Positions 25,719 to 36,500 of a stretch of 64,000 nt of DNA are shown here, in pieces. The first letter of the stretch is position 1; every line of letters starts with the position of its first letter. The notes under the pieces were generated by a model, which saw only the letters and a program-made list of their open reading frames with translations, was not told the DNA's origin and did no database searches. The stretch covers positions 178,006-242,005 of the forward strand of contig NZ_JMKT01000011.1 in the NCBI RefSeq assembly GCF_000686525.1. Direction: 5' to 3'. The stretch comes from Desulfonatronovibrio hydrogenovorans DSM 9292 (GTDB lineage: Bacteria > Desulfobacterota > Desulfovibrionia > Desulfovibrionales > Desulfonatronovibrionaceae). A program made the translations under genes and the position numbers.

Positions 25719-27164
25719 GTGGAACAGCAGACTGATAACTTTCTGAATTTTCCCAGGATTACCCTGGCAGGCCTCAAAGGCGGGTCAGGAAAAACAATAG
25801 TTTCACTAGCGCTTTGCAGGCTTTTCACCCAGAAAGGTCTGAAAGTTAAGCCTTTTAAGAAGGGCCCAGATTATATAGACGCCAAATGGCTATCCCTGGC
25901 AACAGGACATAATACGTCTAATCTGGACCCTTTCTTATTTCCCACCCAAAAAGTTAAATCATTGTTCTGGTCCTATGCCGGTGATTTTGACCTGGCTCTT
26001 ATCGAAGGTAACAGGGGCCTGTTTGACGGTAAAGACGTCCAGGGATCTTACTCCACTGCTGAGCTGGCCAGGATTCTGGAGTGTCCTGTGGTGCTGGTCA
26101 TGGACTGCACAAAGATGACCAGGACATCAGCAGCAGTGGTACTTGGTTGCCGGATGTTTGAAAAAGACCTGAATATGGCCGGAGTCATTCTCAACCGAAC
26201 AGCCGGAGAAAGGCACAGAACCATTACCCGTTCCTCCATTGAAAGATATACTGACATTCCGGTCCTGGGGGCACTGCCCAAACTGGCAGCAAACCCCATA
26301 CCCGAACGACACATGGGGCTGATATCTGATCAGGAACATCAAGGCCAGGAAGGTATTTTTGACCAGATATGCAGGGTCGTCTCAGAATGCGTTGACCTGG
26401 ATAAGGTTTTTGAAGCTGCAAGTCAGGCCCCCCCGGTAAAAGATGATGTCCTGGAAAAAGTTCCTGAAATATCTTCGCCCAGGCCAGGACCAACCATCGG
26501 AGTGGTCAGAGATAAAGCCTTGTGGTTCTACTATCAGGAAAACCTGGATGATCTGGAAAGACATGGGGCAAAACTGGTAGATTTGAGCCTGCTGTGCAAA
26601 GGTTCCTGGCCTGAAATTCACGGTCTTTACCTGGGCGGTGGATTTCCGGAAACCATGGCCCAGGCATTGGACGAAAACAATCCGGTAAGAAGCAGGTTAA
26701 AAATCCTGGCCCAGGAAGGATTGCCAATTTATGCCGAATGCGGCGGCTTTATGTATCTGGCTGAAAGCCTGGAGTATGAAAACCGGTGCTTTTCCATGAG
26801 CGGTATCCTCCCGCTTCGGACCAAACTCTTTCCCAGGCCCCAGGGACACGGATATGTCCAGGCCATTGTGGTCAGACAGAATCCATTTTTTCCGGTGGGG
26901 ACCAGGATAACCGGGCACGAGTTTCACTATTCCAGGTGCATTCCTGTTCCAGAGGGTCTGGATTTCTGCTTTCAACTTCAAAGGGGAGTGGGCATTGACA
27001 AAGGACTTGACGGGCTTGTCTATAGAAATGTCCTTGCCGGCTACACCCATATCCACTCGTTCGGAGCTAGGGGATGGGCGAGTAATTTTGTCCGGGCTGC
27101 AAGGATATACCTGGACTTTAAAAAGAATGGCCAGGGAACATGTCCGGACATTGTCTGCTGTTAA
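25719..27164 (+). CDS. CbiA-family amidase, probably DsrN-like (sirohaem amidation)
   Basis: Protein of 481 residues with an ATP-binding N-terminal domain (P-loop GLKGGSGKT at about 18-26) and a C-terminal class I glutamine amidotransferase domain with LYLGGGFPE and the nucleophile Cys in YAECGGFMYL. This is the architecture of cobyrinate a,c-diamide synthase. In sulfur bacteria a homologue, DsrN, is tied to amidation of sirohaem, the DsrAB cofactor, and the position behind dsrABD points to that role. Cobalamin synthesis remains the alternative. The start is a GTG (25719); an in-frame stop lies 12 bases upstream. No clear ribosome site is seen, so coupling to dsrD is possible. Confidence 0.88.
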   Translation: MEQQTDNFLNFPRITLAGLKGGSGKTIVSLALCRLFTQKGLKVKPFKKGPDYIDAKWLSLATGHNTSNLDPFLFPTQKVKSLFWSYAGDFDLALIEGNRGLFDGKDVQGSYSTAELARILECPVVLVMDCTKMTRTSAAVVLGCRMFEKDLNMAGVILNRTAGERHRTITRSSIERYTDIPVLGALPKLAANPIPERHMGLISDQEHQGQEGIFDQICRVVSECVDLDKVFEAASQAPPVKDDVLEKVPEISSPRPGPTIGVVRDKALWFYYQENLDDLERHGAKLVDLSLLCKGSWPEIHGLYLGGGFPETMAQALDENNPVRSRLKILAQEGLPIYAECGGFMYLAESLEYENRCFSMSGILPLRTKLFPRPQGHGYVQAIVVRQNPFFPVGTRITGHEFHYSRCIPVPEGLDFCFQLQRGVGIDKGLDGLVYRNVLAGYTHIHSFGARGWASNFVRAARIYLDFKKNGQGTCPDIVCC

Positions 27165-27210
27165 GACTTAACTGAACCCCTACCGGATTCGGTCAGAATC
27201 AAATAAAAAC

Positions 27211-27966
27211 CTACCTGCGAGAGTTGCATCCCAGAAAAGGACAGAACTCAAGAGCCCTGTCTGTCAGGGTGTTGTCCTGATTGTAAAGGACAAGGGGAGG
27301 TAATATCTTAAGGCCTGCTCCCCCATCCTTGATGGCTTCCACCAGAACCAGTGATGCCCTTTTTTTTATTGTACCGTAAACCGGGATCATCCTTTTGGGT
27401 ATAAGTCTTTTTTGTCCCATGGAGCTGAGGAGCATGTCCAGCTGCTCTCCAGCAAAGACCACTCCCAGCCGGGATTTTCTTTTCAGAAGATAACCGGCTG
27501 CCTCAAAAAATAACCCCAGCTCATTGGCAGTGCAAAAAGAAGCGGCTTTTCTGGACTCATCTGCCGGCATTCTGCCTGACCCTGGATCTCTGTAGGGGGG
27601 ATTCAGCAAAACCAGATCAAAGCTTTCAGGATACAGATCACTTTTTACAACCTCGGAAACATCCTTCTCCAGAGCACTGCAGCAATCATCCAGTCCTAAT
27701 CGGGCGATGTTTATCCGGGCATGCCTGATCATTTCCGGGCTTTTATCCAGTCCCAATACCTGGATTTTCTTGCCCGGGTTGGCAAGAATCAGGCCTAGAC
27801 CGATGACTGCACAGCCACAGCCCAGGTCAGCTACTTTGCTTGAATTTCCTGGAGTTATGAATGTGGATAAAAGCAAGGAGTCAGTTGAGAAGCGAAATCC
27901 TTGCTCAGGCTGGGACAGTCCGCGCGGGAACAAAAACTGAGGATGGGCGGGCTGGCTGTTGAGCAT
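27211..27966 (-). CDS. N6-adenine tRNA methyltransferase, TrmN (YfiC)-like
   Basis: A 251-residue SAM-dependent methyltransferase. The SAM motif VADLGCGCAVIGLGLIL (about 46-62) and the catalytic LLNPPYRDPG identify an N6-adenine (or N5-glutamine) methylase. The N-terminal QPEQGFRFSTDSLLLSTFI is typical of the tRNA1(Val) A37 enzymes. No extra RNA-binding domain is seen. The gene follows the DUF1015 gene by 9 bases on the minus strand and is probably part of the murJ-DUF1015 operon. Methylation of another RNA or a protein is possible. Confidence 0.82.
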   Translation of the reverse strand: MLNSQPAHPQFLFPRGLSQPEQGFRFSTDSLLLSTFITPGNSSKVADLGCGCAVIGLGLILANPGKKIQVLGLDKSPEMIRHARINIARLGLDDCCSALEKDVSEVVKSDLYPESFDLVLLNPPYRDPGSGRMPADESRKAASFCTANELGLFFEAAGYLLKRKSRLGVVFAGEQLDMLLSSMGQKRLIPKRMIPVYGTIKKRASLVLVEAIKDGGAGLKILPPLVLYNQDNTLTDRALEFCPFLGCNSRR

Positions 27967-27975
27967 TTCTTGCCT

Positions 27976-29181
27976 CTACCAGAGGTGGAAAAGAACCCCG
28001 GTGGGCAGTTTGGGGAAAAAGTAAGTGGATTTTCGGGGCATGACCTGGCCGGTTTCACAGACTTGCCCCAGGATATCCATAGGCACGGGCTTAAGTAGAA
28101 AGGCAGCCTGGGCCTGTCCTGAATTGACCAGTTCAATGCATTGATTCTGGTCATGGGTGTAGCTGAGGAATTCTCCGGAGGACAGGTCCTTATCACTCAA
28201 CCTCATGGCCTGGCGTAAGAAAAGTTTATCCAGGACATGTGCACCGATCCGGGAGAAGATATCGGCTGACTCTTCAAGCGGGGTGAAAAGAGTAAATTTC
28301 CGGTTTTCATAAAGGACAAAAGCCTCTGGACGGGTCAGGGCGGACAATGATTCAGGCCCGGAAACAGGAGAGGTAGTAAAAATACTTTTGGCCTGGTTTT
28401 TGATTTTTTCCCATTCAAAGGACCTATTTCGGGAAACAATCCGGTGGTAGGGGAATATTTCCAATCCTGGAGAAGAAATATTGCTTAAATAAATGAAAAC
28501 ATGGTTCCAGGGAGCATTGGCTTCCCGGCCCATGGACTGCTGATAATTCAGGGCAGTTTCATACCGGTGGTGTCCGTCAGCTATGAAAACCTTCTTACTC
28601 AACACCAGGTTTTGGATAGACTGGTTGTGTTGGTCTGGTACTCTCCACAGCCTGTTTTTTACTCCATGCTCCTGGTTAAAGGTTATCATGGGCTCCTGGT
28701 TCAGGCAGGCCTGTCCTATATCCTCCAGAACCAGGGCAGGATCATCATAAACAGCAAAGATGGGACTCAGCTGAGCCTGGGTGGTCTTCATCAGATTCAG
28801 GCGGTCATCTTTAGCTTTAGAGTAGGTCTGTTCATGAGGAAAGACCACCCGGTCTTCAAAAGGGTGCAGTCTGAGACCGCCAAAAACACCCCATCTGGTC
28901 CTGGATGAATTGCCGGCCTGATAATCAGTGGCCATGACATAAAAGGATTCATGCTGGTCAGGGATCAAAATTTTGTTTTTGACCCAGTCGGTCAAGGTGT
29001 GGGCAGCAGCCTGGTAAGAGGAAGGGGAATCCACGTGGACCACATTAAATGGTTCACCAGCCAGCTTGTTCTTATCATCAGGCGACAGCACGTCATAAGG
29101 AGGAGATATCACCTGGTCAGGCTTGATTCGGGAATGGGACCAGTTGTATCGAAAAAAGTTCAGTGGCTTGAATTCAGGCAT
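27976..29181 (-). CDS. DUF1015 family protein
   Basis: A 401-residue soluble protein matching the DUF1015 family. The N-terminus has FKPLNFFRYNW and VISPPYDVLSPDD, then FPHEQTYSKAKDDRLNLMK and the conserved VFIADGHHRYETALNYQ. These motifs (PPYDV, HE.T, DGHHR) recur across bacteria, but the biochemical function has not been established to my knowledge. A nucleotide- or kinase-related role has been suggested by fold in relatives. It lies 19 bases after murJ and directly before the methyltransferase. No strong ribosome site is visible, so translation may depend on coupling. Confidence 0.82.
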   Translation of the reverse strand: MPEFKPLNFFRYNWSHSRIKPDQVISPPYDVLSPDDKNKLAGEPFNVVHVDSPSSYQAAAHTLTDWVKNKILIPDQHESFYVMATDYQAGNSSRTRWGVFGGLRLHPFEDRVVFPHEQTYSKAKDDRLNLMKTTQAQLSPIFAVYDDPALVLEDIGQACLNQEPMITFNQEHGVKNRLWRVPDQHNQSIQNLVLSKKVFIADGHHRYETALNYQQSMGREANAPWNHVFIYLSNISSPGLEIFPYHRIVSRNRSFEWEKIKNQAKSIFTTSPVSGPESLSALTRPEAFVLYENRKFTLFTPLEESADIFSRIGAHVLDKLFLRQAMRLSDKDLSSGEFLSYTHDQNQCIELVNSGQAQAAFLLKPVPMDILGQVCETGQVMPRKSTYFFPKLPTGVLFHLW

Positions 29182-29200
29182 TTTTTTACACTTATGATGT

Positions 29201-30745
29201 TTAAGGGTTTCTTTTTACAGGCAGCAGCCTTGAGATGATCAAAGCCTGGGGAAGCTTCAGGGCCATGGCCAGGGCAAAGTAAAATGCCCCCCAAGCCGGG
29301 ATCAGGGCGATGGCCATCCAGGGGGTTACTGATAAATACTTTGTTCCAAAAAGTAAAACAGAACTTGCTGCAGCCATTTTCCAGAGATCAGAACTGCCAG
29401 TCAGCCATTGTCCGGTTTTTCTTTTCAAGGCCAGCCCCAGCAGGATTACGTTGACCCATGAAGAAATGCTGGCTGCCAGGGCCAGTCCGAAATGGTCAAG
29501 CTTCTGCATCAGGAGGATTCCCAGGCCGATATTAACTATCAGACTCAGGACGGCGATTTTGACCGGGGTTCTGGTGTCTTCCAGAGCGTAAAATGCTGAA
29601 ACCAGCGGGCGTACGCAGGAAAAGGCCGGCAGGCCAGCAGCATACCCCACCAGGGCCAGGGATGTAGCATGAACCGCCTGCACAGTGAATTCACCTCTGC
29701 CGAAAATCACATCAATAAGCGGGTGGCTCAAGCCGATGAGGCCGGCTGTAGAAGGCAGGGCAATAAAAAGGGTTAGGCCCAGAGAGGTATTAAGTGTTCT
29801 TTTGAATCCTTCCATGTCTCCTTTTCCGGCCAAAACGGACAAAGAGGGCAGGGCAACCGTGCTGATGGCTACTGCAAAAACCCCCAGAGGAAACTGGACC
29901 AGACGGTCGGCATAGTAGAGATAGGATATGGACCCGGCAGCCAAAAATGATGCCAGGACCGTGCCGATGAGGATGTTTAACTGATAAACAGCCGCTCCAA
30001 GGACTGTAGGGAGCATCAACTTGCCTATCCTGAGTACCCCGGGGTGTTTCAGAGAATAGTCCCCTTTCCAGGAAAAGTTGATGTTCCGTAAAAAGGGGTA
30101 CTGAAAGTACCATTGGACAATTCCGGAAACAAAAACGCCGATGGACAGGTAAAGGGCTACGTTTCCACCGCTCAGGTAGGCAGCCAGGGCAAATCCGATG
30201 AGGGTCAGGTTCATCAGGGCCGGGGCTGCAGCAGGGGCAAAGAAGTGGTTCATGGAATTTAAGATTCCCATGCATAAAGCCACTGAGGAGATGAACAGTA
30301 TGTATGGGAAGCAGATTCTTACCAGGGTGACGGTTAGGTCAAAAATTTCCGGACTGCTTTTAAATCCAGGGGCAATAATGCCGGTGATGGGGCCTGCAAA
30401 AACAAGGGCTGCCAGGGTGATCAGTCCGACAATCATCAGAAGCCAGATTTGAACGGACCTGGCAAGGGCATAAGCTTCTTCTGTACCCTGGGAATGTTTG
30501 ATCTTGGTGAAGACCGGCACAAAGGCCATGGTCAGGGAACCTTCTGCAAAAAGACGCCTCAGCAGGTTGGGAAGCCGAAAAGCTACAAAAAAAGCGTCAG
30601 CAATGGGTCCGGCTCCCAGGGCAAAGGCAATGATCAGGTCCCGGGCAAATCCCAGGATCCTGCTCAGAAAAGTAGCACCGCCCACAACAAAGGCGTTGCG
30701 GGCCATGGCCCTTGATGATGTATGGCTGGACTGGTCGGAGTTCAA
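29201..30745 (-). CDS. murJ: MurJ, lipid II flippase (MviN family)
   Basis: A 514-residue multi-spanning membrane protein of the MviN/MurJ branch of the MOP superfamily, with about 14 TM helices. It opens with VVGGATFLSRILGFARDLIIA and shows ADAFFVAFRLPNLLRRLFAEGSL in two adjacent pieces, a hallmark of the family. It translocates lipid II for peptidoglycan synthesis. The start appears to be a TTG (30745) with GGAAAG upstream; the next ATG (30706) lies too close to its only candidate site. It heads a minus-strand operon with DUF1015 and TrmN-like genes. Confidence 0.94.
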   Translation of the reverse strand: MNSDQSSHTSSRAMARNAFVVGGATFLSRILGFARDLIIAFALGAGPIADAFFVAFRLPNLLRRLFAEGSLTMAFVPVFTKIKHSQGTEEAYALARSVQIWLLMIVGLITLAALVFAGPITGIIAPGFKSSPEIFDLTVTLVRICFPYILFISSVALCMGILNSMNHFFAPAAAPALMNLTLIGFALAAYLSGGNVALYLSIGVFVSGIVQWYFQYPFLRNINFSWKGDYSLKHPGVLRIGKLMLPTVLGAAVYQLNILIGTVLASFLAAGSISYLYYADRLVQFPLGVFAVAISTVALPSLSVLAGKGDMEGFKRTLNTSLGLTLFIALPSTAGLIGLSHPLIDVIFGRGEFTVQAVHATSLALVGYAAGLPAFSCVRPLVSAFYALEDTRTPVKIAVLSLIVNIGLGILLMQKLDHFGLALAASISSWVNVILLGLALKRKTGQWLTGSSDLWKMAAASSVLLFGTKYLSVTPWMAIALIPAWGAFYFALAMALKLPQALIISRLLPVKRNP

Positions 30746-30874
30746 TTAACTTTCCGGTTGAGGATTGATCTGGGGTTATGGATCCGCTGCAAGTCTTTGG
30801 TAATCTGCCAGGCATAAACTAACCGGGTGTTCAAGCAGGATCAAGTCCATAATATTTAAGGACCCTGCCCAAGA

Positions 30875-32260
30875 TTACAGGCTGTTGTCTGTAGCCGCCT
30901 GTCGGCCTCTTTGTTCGTTGACAAAGAAGTTTGCAGTCAGAGCCAGGCCGAAAAAGAGCAGACAGAGAAGCACGGCTGACTGAAGTCCGACCAAGGTTTG
31001 AAGTATGCCCAGGCCCAGGATGCCGAAGATGGCGGCCAGCTTGGTGGCCATGCCCCAGAATCCAAAAAATTCAGCTCCTCTGTTTTGAGGGGTGAACATG
31101 CCGACCATGGTTCTGGCACAGGACTGGACCGACCCCAACCCGGTTCCGGCCAGACAGCCCACCAGAAGAAAGGTGTGCTGGGGTTCAAGTTCAAGCCCGA
31201 GCATTTTGTTGACTTCAGAAGTAATTATCGGGGTGAAATAAATCATGACGATGGATACGATCCACAACCCCAAGGTGATGTTAAAGGTAGTTTTGGCCCC
31301 GATTCTGTCCTGCAGGAAACCGAACAGCAGGGCACCAAAGGCAGCGGTAAGCTGGGTCAGGACAAACATGAGCATCTGAAACCTGGGTTCCCATCCGATG
31401 ATCTGGTCGCCGTAAATAAAGGTGAAGCTGATAATGATATACAGTCCGGCCATGGCAAAGAACAGGGAAACCAGGAAGACTGCCAGATCCCTGTAGGCCG
31501 GAAGATCACTGATGGTTGAACGGATGCGCTGATATCCGGATCTTATGTATGCAATCGGTTTGTTCAGTTTTTGAGCGGTCCTTCTTTCCTTGAGCCATAA
31601 AAAAGTTGGCACCGCGCCCAGCATGAAAAATATGGCGGCCAGCGGACCTGTCAGGCGTAAATTGTCAAAATTACTTTCAGTAATCCCTCCCAGTCCCAGA
31701 AGAACTATGCCGGTAGAAAACAGGCCACCGACATAGCCCAGGGCCCAGCCAAAACCGGATATCTTGCCCAGGGATTCCGGAGGTCCCAGCTCCGGCAGAA
31801 ACCCGGCAATGAATGGTTCACCCATGGAGTAGGCAAAATTGGAGATGATGATCAGGGCCATGCCAAGAACGATCATCCCGGGCATGATGAAATAGAGGCA
31901 GGCTGTGGAGATGATCGTGAGCACATAACTGGCAAAGAGGAATTTTTTCTTGGCCCCGGCATGGTCCATGATGGCCCCGCAGACCGGAGCCAGGAAAACC
32001 ACCAGGGCGTAGCTCAAGCATAAAGACAGGCTCCAGAGCAGATTGCCCAGCCTGAAATCCGGCCCGTCTCCAACAATGACCCTGGTAAAGACCACCCCGA
32101 AAATTACAGTAATAATCAGGGTAGTGTAAGCCTGATTGGCAAAGTCGAACATGGCCCATCCGAAAATTTCTTTACGGGAGGCCTTGTGATGGGTTGCCAG
32201 TTGTTTTTGAACGGATTGACTATTCAAGGGAAAGAATCCAGGATAAATATTTAAGACCAT
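30875..32260 (-). CDS. MFS transporter, UMF1/Atg22-like
   Basis: A 461-residue major-facilitator protein of about 12 TM helices. The conserved start of the domain, IFGWAMFDFANQAYTTLIITV, is characteristic of the UMF1/Atg22 group, which includes vacuolar amino-acid exporters in yeast and many uncharacterised bacterial members. It has the loop LWLKERRTAQKLNKP between helices 6 and 7. The first 25 residues before this motif are polar, and no good ribosome site stands before the annotated ATG, so the true start may be a little downstream. The substrate is unknown, perhaps amino acids or small metabolites. Confidence 0.82.
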   Translation of the reverse strand: MVLNIYPGFFPLNSQSVQKQLATHHKASRKEIFGWAMFDFANQAYTTLIITVIFGVVFTRVIVGDGPDFRLGNLLWSLSLCLSYALVVFLAPVCGAIMDHAGAKKKFLFASYVLTIISTACLYFIMPGMIVLGMALIIISNFAYSMGEPFIAGFLPELGPPESLGKISGFGWALGYVGGLFSTGIVLLGLGGITESNFDNLRLTGPLAAIFFMLGAVPTFLWLKERRTAQKLNKPIAYIRSGYQRIRSTISDLPAYRDLAVFLVSLFFAMAGLYIIISFTFIYGDQIIGWEPRFQMLMFVLTQLTAAFGALLFGFLQDRIGAKTTFNITLGLWIVSIVMIYFTPIITSEVNKMLGLELEPQHTFLLVGCLAGTGLGSVQSCARTMVGMFTPQNRGAEFFGFWGMATKLAAIFGILGLGILQTLVGLQSAVLLCLLFFGLALTANFFVNEQRGRQAATDNSL

Positions 32261-32490
32261 ATGAATAAATCTACGTTAAACCGGGAATTTGTACAAATTG
32301 TTTTCCGACCTGCCCCCTGTTTTTTTGTTGGTTCCCAGACGTTGCATGTGGATATTTAAAAAGTGAGCAGCGGTTACACATTTGATGTTGATGATCTTTT
32401 TCTGAAGCCATGAACAGCTGGTTGTGGCAAAAGTATAATAACCACTTAATAAGTTCCATTTTTGTGCTTGCACATTATTGAAAAAACAAT

Positions 32491-32506
32491 TTGAATAGTA
32501 ATTCAA
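32491..32506. promoter_or_regulatory. Palindrome upstream of the REC-GGDEF gene
   Basis: TTGAAT-AGTA-ATTCAA is a perfect 6-4-6 inverted repeat 51 bases before the likely ATG (32557), in an AT-rich 296-base divergent spacer. A second small palindrome, GTGCTTGCAC, lies at 32464-32473. The site resembles a dimeric regulator operator. No specific family is assigned, and nothing else stands out in the spacer. Confidence 0.4.
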
Positions 32507-32556
32507 AAAAAATATATGCTGCAGGATTTGGCCAGCATTACAGGACCAGAAATCAA

Positions 32557-33480
32557 ATGAAGTCTAGTCTTTTTGAAGAAAACCGAACAGTATTGATTGT
32601 TGATGATCAGCCTGCCAATATCCATGCTTTAGCCAACATTGTGAAAGCTGAGTATAGTGTCAAAGTTGCTACAAGGGGCGAAAGTGCCCTGGAGATCGTC
32701 AGTACAGATGATGAGATAGATCTGATCCTCTTGGACATTGAGATGCCTGGAATGGACGGGTATGAAGTCTGCCGGAGACTCAAGGCCAATGAACAGACCA
32801 ATAATATTCCTGTTGTGTTTGTAACTGCAAGAGACTCGGCAGAAGATGAAGAGTTGGGGTTCAGCCTCGGTGCGGTTGACTATATTTCCAAGCCTTTCAA
32901 CCCAATGATTGTCAGGGCCAGACTAAGAAACCACATGAATCTGAAGATAAAAACTGACACTTTGGAGAGGCTTTCTATGCGTGATGGTCTGACTGATATT
33001 CCTAATCGTCGTTCATTTGATGAACAACTTGAAAAGGAATGGGCACGTTCTCAGAGAAACGCTCTGCCCCTGTCTCTTGTAATGTTGGATATTGATCACT
33101 TCAAGGCCTATAATGACAACTATGGTCATGGGGCAGGTGACGAGTGCCTGCGGAGGGTAGCAAGAGTGTTGTCACAGTCCCTGGCACGCCCCATGGATAT
33201 GCTGGCTCGATATGGAGGAGAAGAATTTGTTGTTTTGCTGCCTGAGACTGACCCTCAAGGAGCTGTCCATGTTGCAGAACATTTGAGACAGGCTATTTTT
33301 GAGACAGCCATCGTGCACGAGTATTCCAGCATCGCTCCGGTGGTGACCATTAGTCTTGGAGCGGCCACTCACTCCAGTGAGTCGGCAATGAATAATCCAG
33401 AACATCTTAAGCTGACAGCTGATAAGGCACTGTACAAGGCCAAAAAAAGCGGCCGCAATCAGGTTCATTCTGGAATATGA
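32557..33480 (+). CDS. Response-regulator diguanylate cyclase (REC-GGDEF)
   Basis: A 307-residue PleD-like regulator. The receiver domain has phospho-Asp60 in LLDIEMPGMDG. The GGDEF domain carries an active-site GGEEF at 220-224 and an intact product-inhibition I-site RPMD at 211-214, exactly five residues earlier. It should therefore make c-di-GMP from GTP when phosphorylated and be feedback-limited. The ATG at 32557 is preferred to a TTG at 32491 that lies inside a palindrome. It stands 97 bases before the hybrid kinase gene, its probable partner, and at the head of the exopolysaccharide region whose far end carries a PilZ effector. Confidence 0.93.
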   Translation: MKSSLFEENRTVLIVDDQPANIHALANIVKAEYSVKVATRGESALEIVSTDDEIDLILLDIEMPGMDGYEVCRRLKANEQTNNIPVVFVTARDSAEDEELGFSLGAVDYISKPFNPMIVRARLRNHMNLKIKTDTLERLSMRDGLTDIPNRRSFDEQLEKEWARSQRNALPLSLVMLDIDHFKAYNDNYGHGAGDECLRRVARVLSQSLARPMDMLARYGGEEFVVLLPETDPQGAVHVAEHLRQAIFETAIVHEYSSIAPVVTISLGAATHSSESAMNNPEHLKLTADKALYKAKKSGRNQVHSGI

Positions 33481-33577
33481 TCTAATACGTCAGTATTCTT
33501 GAGTTATAATCAGTAAGGTGCTGCTGCATAACCAGCCGCCGCAGTTTTTTTTCATTTTGCCCGACCCTGGAGATTAT

Positions 33578-36500
33578 ATGGTCACAGATCACATATACAA
33601 AAAGATTTTTCACCTGTCCCCGGACGGAATCGTTCTCATCGATCCGAAAAGTACACTTCCCATCGAATTCAATACAGCAGCTCACGAAAACCTTGGCTAC
33701 ACTCGGGAGGAGTTCGCAGCCCTGTCCATATCAGACTATGAAGCCAACGAGAGCAAGGAAGACATTGAGGCTCATGTTCAGAATATCATGAAAAATGGGC
33801 GGGATGACTTTGAAACCCTGCACCGGACCAAGTCTGGAGAACTGATAAATGTGCTGGTCACGGTAATCCTGGCGGAGCTGGAGGAAAACAAAGTCCTCCT
33901 TGCTCATTTCAGGGATCTTACAGAAACAAAGATTGCCCAGAGCAAGGCCGATGAAGTGCATAGAAAGTTGGAAATGATATCATCCCAGATCCCGGGGGTG
34001 GTTTATCAATATAAGCTCAATCCTGACGGAACTTCCTGTTTTCCCTATTCCAGCAGAGGCATGAAAAGTATTTACGGTGTTGAACCCCATGAGGTTGAGG
34101 CGGATGCTTCTGCGGTATTTAAGACCCTGCATCCTGACGACTTGGACAGAGTGTCATCCTCAATAAAATTATCAGCAGAAACCCTGGAACCCTGGAAAAC
34201 TGAGTACCGGGTTCTTAGCAGGGACGGTCAAGAAAAGTGGCTCATGGGCAGTGCATTGCCAATGAAAGAGAATGATGGTTCTGTTTTATGGCACGGTTTT
34301 ATAACTGATATTTCAGAACAAAAGGTGATCCAGGAAAAACTGGCCAGTAAAACAAAAGAGCTGGAAGGTTTTTTCAATGTTTCCCTGGATCTTTTGTGTA
34401 TTGCTGATCTTCAGGGTAGATTTATAAAGCTGAACAAGGCTTGGGAAGACGTACTGGGGTACACGGTTCAGGATTTGGAAGGCAGACATTTTCTGGATTT
34501 TGTCCACCCTGATGATATTGCAGGCACTGTAAAGTCAATGTCCCGACTTAAAGACAACAGTAATGTTCTCAACTTTGTCAATCGTTACAAGGATAAAAGG
34601 GGCAACTATAAGTATATTGAGTGGCGTTCTCATCCCCATGGAAATCTTATATATGCAGCGGCCAGGGATATTACAGACAGGATTGAAACGGAAAAGGCCC
34701 TGCGCTTAAGTGAGCAGCGTTTCAGGGATGTCTCCTCAGCCGCTGGTGAATACATATGGGAAACCAATGCTGGCGGGGTTTATATTTTTGCCACTGACAA
34801 GATATGCGATGTCCTGGGAAGGCCCCTGGATAAGATAATTGGAAAATCACCGTATGATTTTATTGACAAGGAGGATGGCAGGGAGGTTGCTGATTTTTTT
34901 TCAAGAAAGGCTGAGAGCAGGGAATCTTTTTCCAGCCTGGAGCATAAGATTATGCGTCCGGATGGAAGCATTGTCTGGCAGAGGGTGACCAAAGTACCTG
35001 TTTTTAACGATGAAGGTGAATTTTCTGGATACAGGGGAGCAGGTCTTGATATTACAGCAGAGATTGAGGCCAGAAAACACCTTGAAGACAATGAGCTTAA
35101 GTTCAGGGGACTTTTTGAAATGTCTCCCATAGGCATTGGTCTCAACGATATGGCTACTGGACAATGGCTGGATTTCAACAGGTCCCTGCTGGAGAGCACA
35201 GGATATAATGAAGATGAATTCCTGAAGTTGAGTTATTGGGATCTTACTCCCAAAGAATATGAGCCCCAGGAGATGGAACAGATCAGACAGCTCAGGGAAA
35301 CCGGATATTTTGGACCTTATGAAAAGGAATACATCAGTAAGAACGGTCAACGGTACCCTGTTCTTTTGAACGGGATGCTCATCAAGGACAGTTCAGGCCG
35401 GGAAATGATCTGGTGCATTATCCAGGACATTACTGAGCGTAAGCAATTTGAAGAAGCAATTTTGCGCAGTGAAAAGCAAATTCGAACCATGACCCAGGCT
35501 TCCCTGGATGCCTTGATCATGGTTGACTCCAAAGGCACGGTTACATTCTGGAACCTGGCTGCTGAAAAGCTCTTTGGTTATTCGGAAAAAGAAGCCATGG
35601 GCCAGGATGTTCATAAGCTGGTGGCTGACGAACATGAGTTTAAGAAGCTTGTCAGCGGGATGAAAGAGTTTGCTGAATCCGGCAGAGGACCAGTAATTGA
35701 TAATGTTTTGGAGTTCAAGGCCAGACGCAAGGATGGAGAGTGGATTGACGTAGAAAGATCAGTTGCTGCGTTTGATCTTGACGGTGAGTGGCATGCTGTT
35801 GGCAGCTTGCGGGATATCAGCGATCGAATAAAGGCCAGGGAGGAAACTGAAAAGGCCCGTCAGGCAGCAGAAGCCGCCAGTAAATCAAAAAGCGAATTTC
35901 TGGCCAATATGAGCCATGAAATTCGTACGCCCATGAATGCTGTCATAGGTCTTAGTCAGCTGGCACTAAGGACTGACCTGAATCCAAGGCAAAAGGATTA
36001 TCTGAGCAAAATTGAGAGTTCTTCAAAAATGCTTCTGGGAATAATCAATGATATCCTGGACTACTCTAAGATTGAAGCTGGCAAGATGGATCTGGATGAA
36101 CACGAATTTAATCTTGATCGTATTATAGAGCAGGTTTCAGTTTTGTTTCATGAAAGCATCGAATCCAAGGGTCTGGAGGTTTATTTTCGGGTCATGCCTG
36201 ATGTGCCCAGAATACTTGTTGGAGACTCACTGCGTTTGAAACAGGTTTTGACCAACCTCATGAGTAACGCAGTTAAGTTCACCCATGAAGGTGAGATTGA
36301 AGTCAGAGTGAGAGTTGAAAGCAGACATAATAATCGTGCTGTCTTAAGATTCGAAATCAGGGATACCGGGATCGGTCTGAGCAAGGATGAACAGGAAAAA
36401 CTTTTCCAGGCATTTTCCCAAGCAGATACTTCAACTACCCGTAAATATGGAGGGACTGGCCTAGGGCTGACCATCAGCCAGCATTTGGTGACCATGATGG

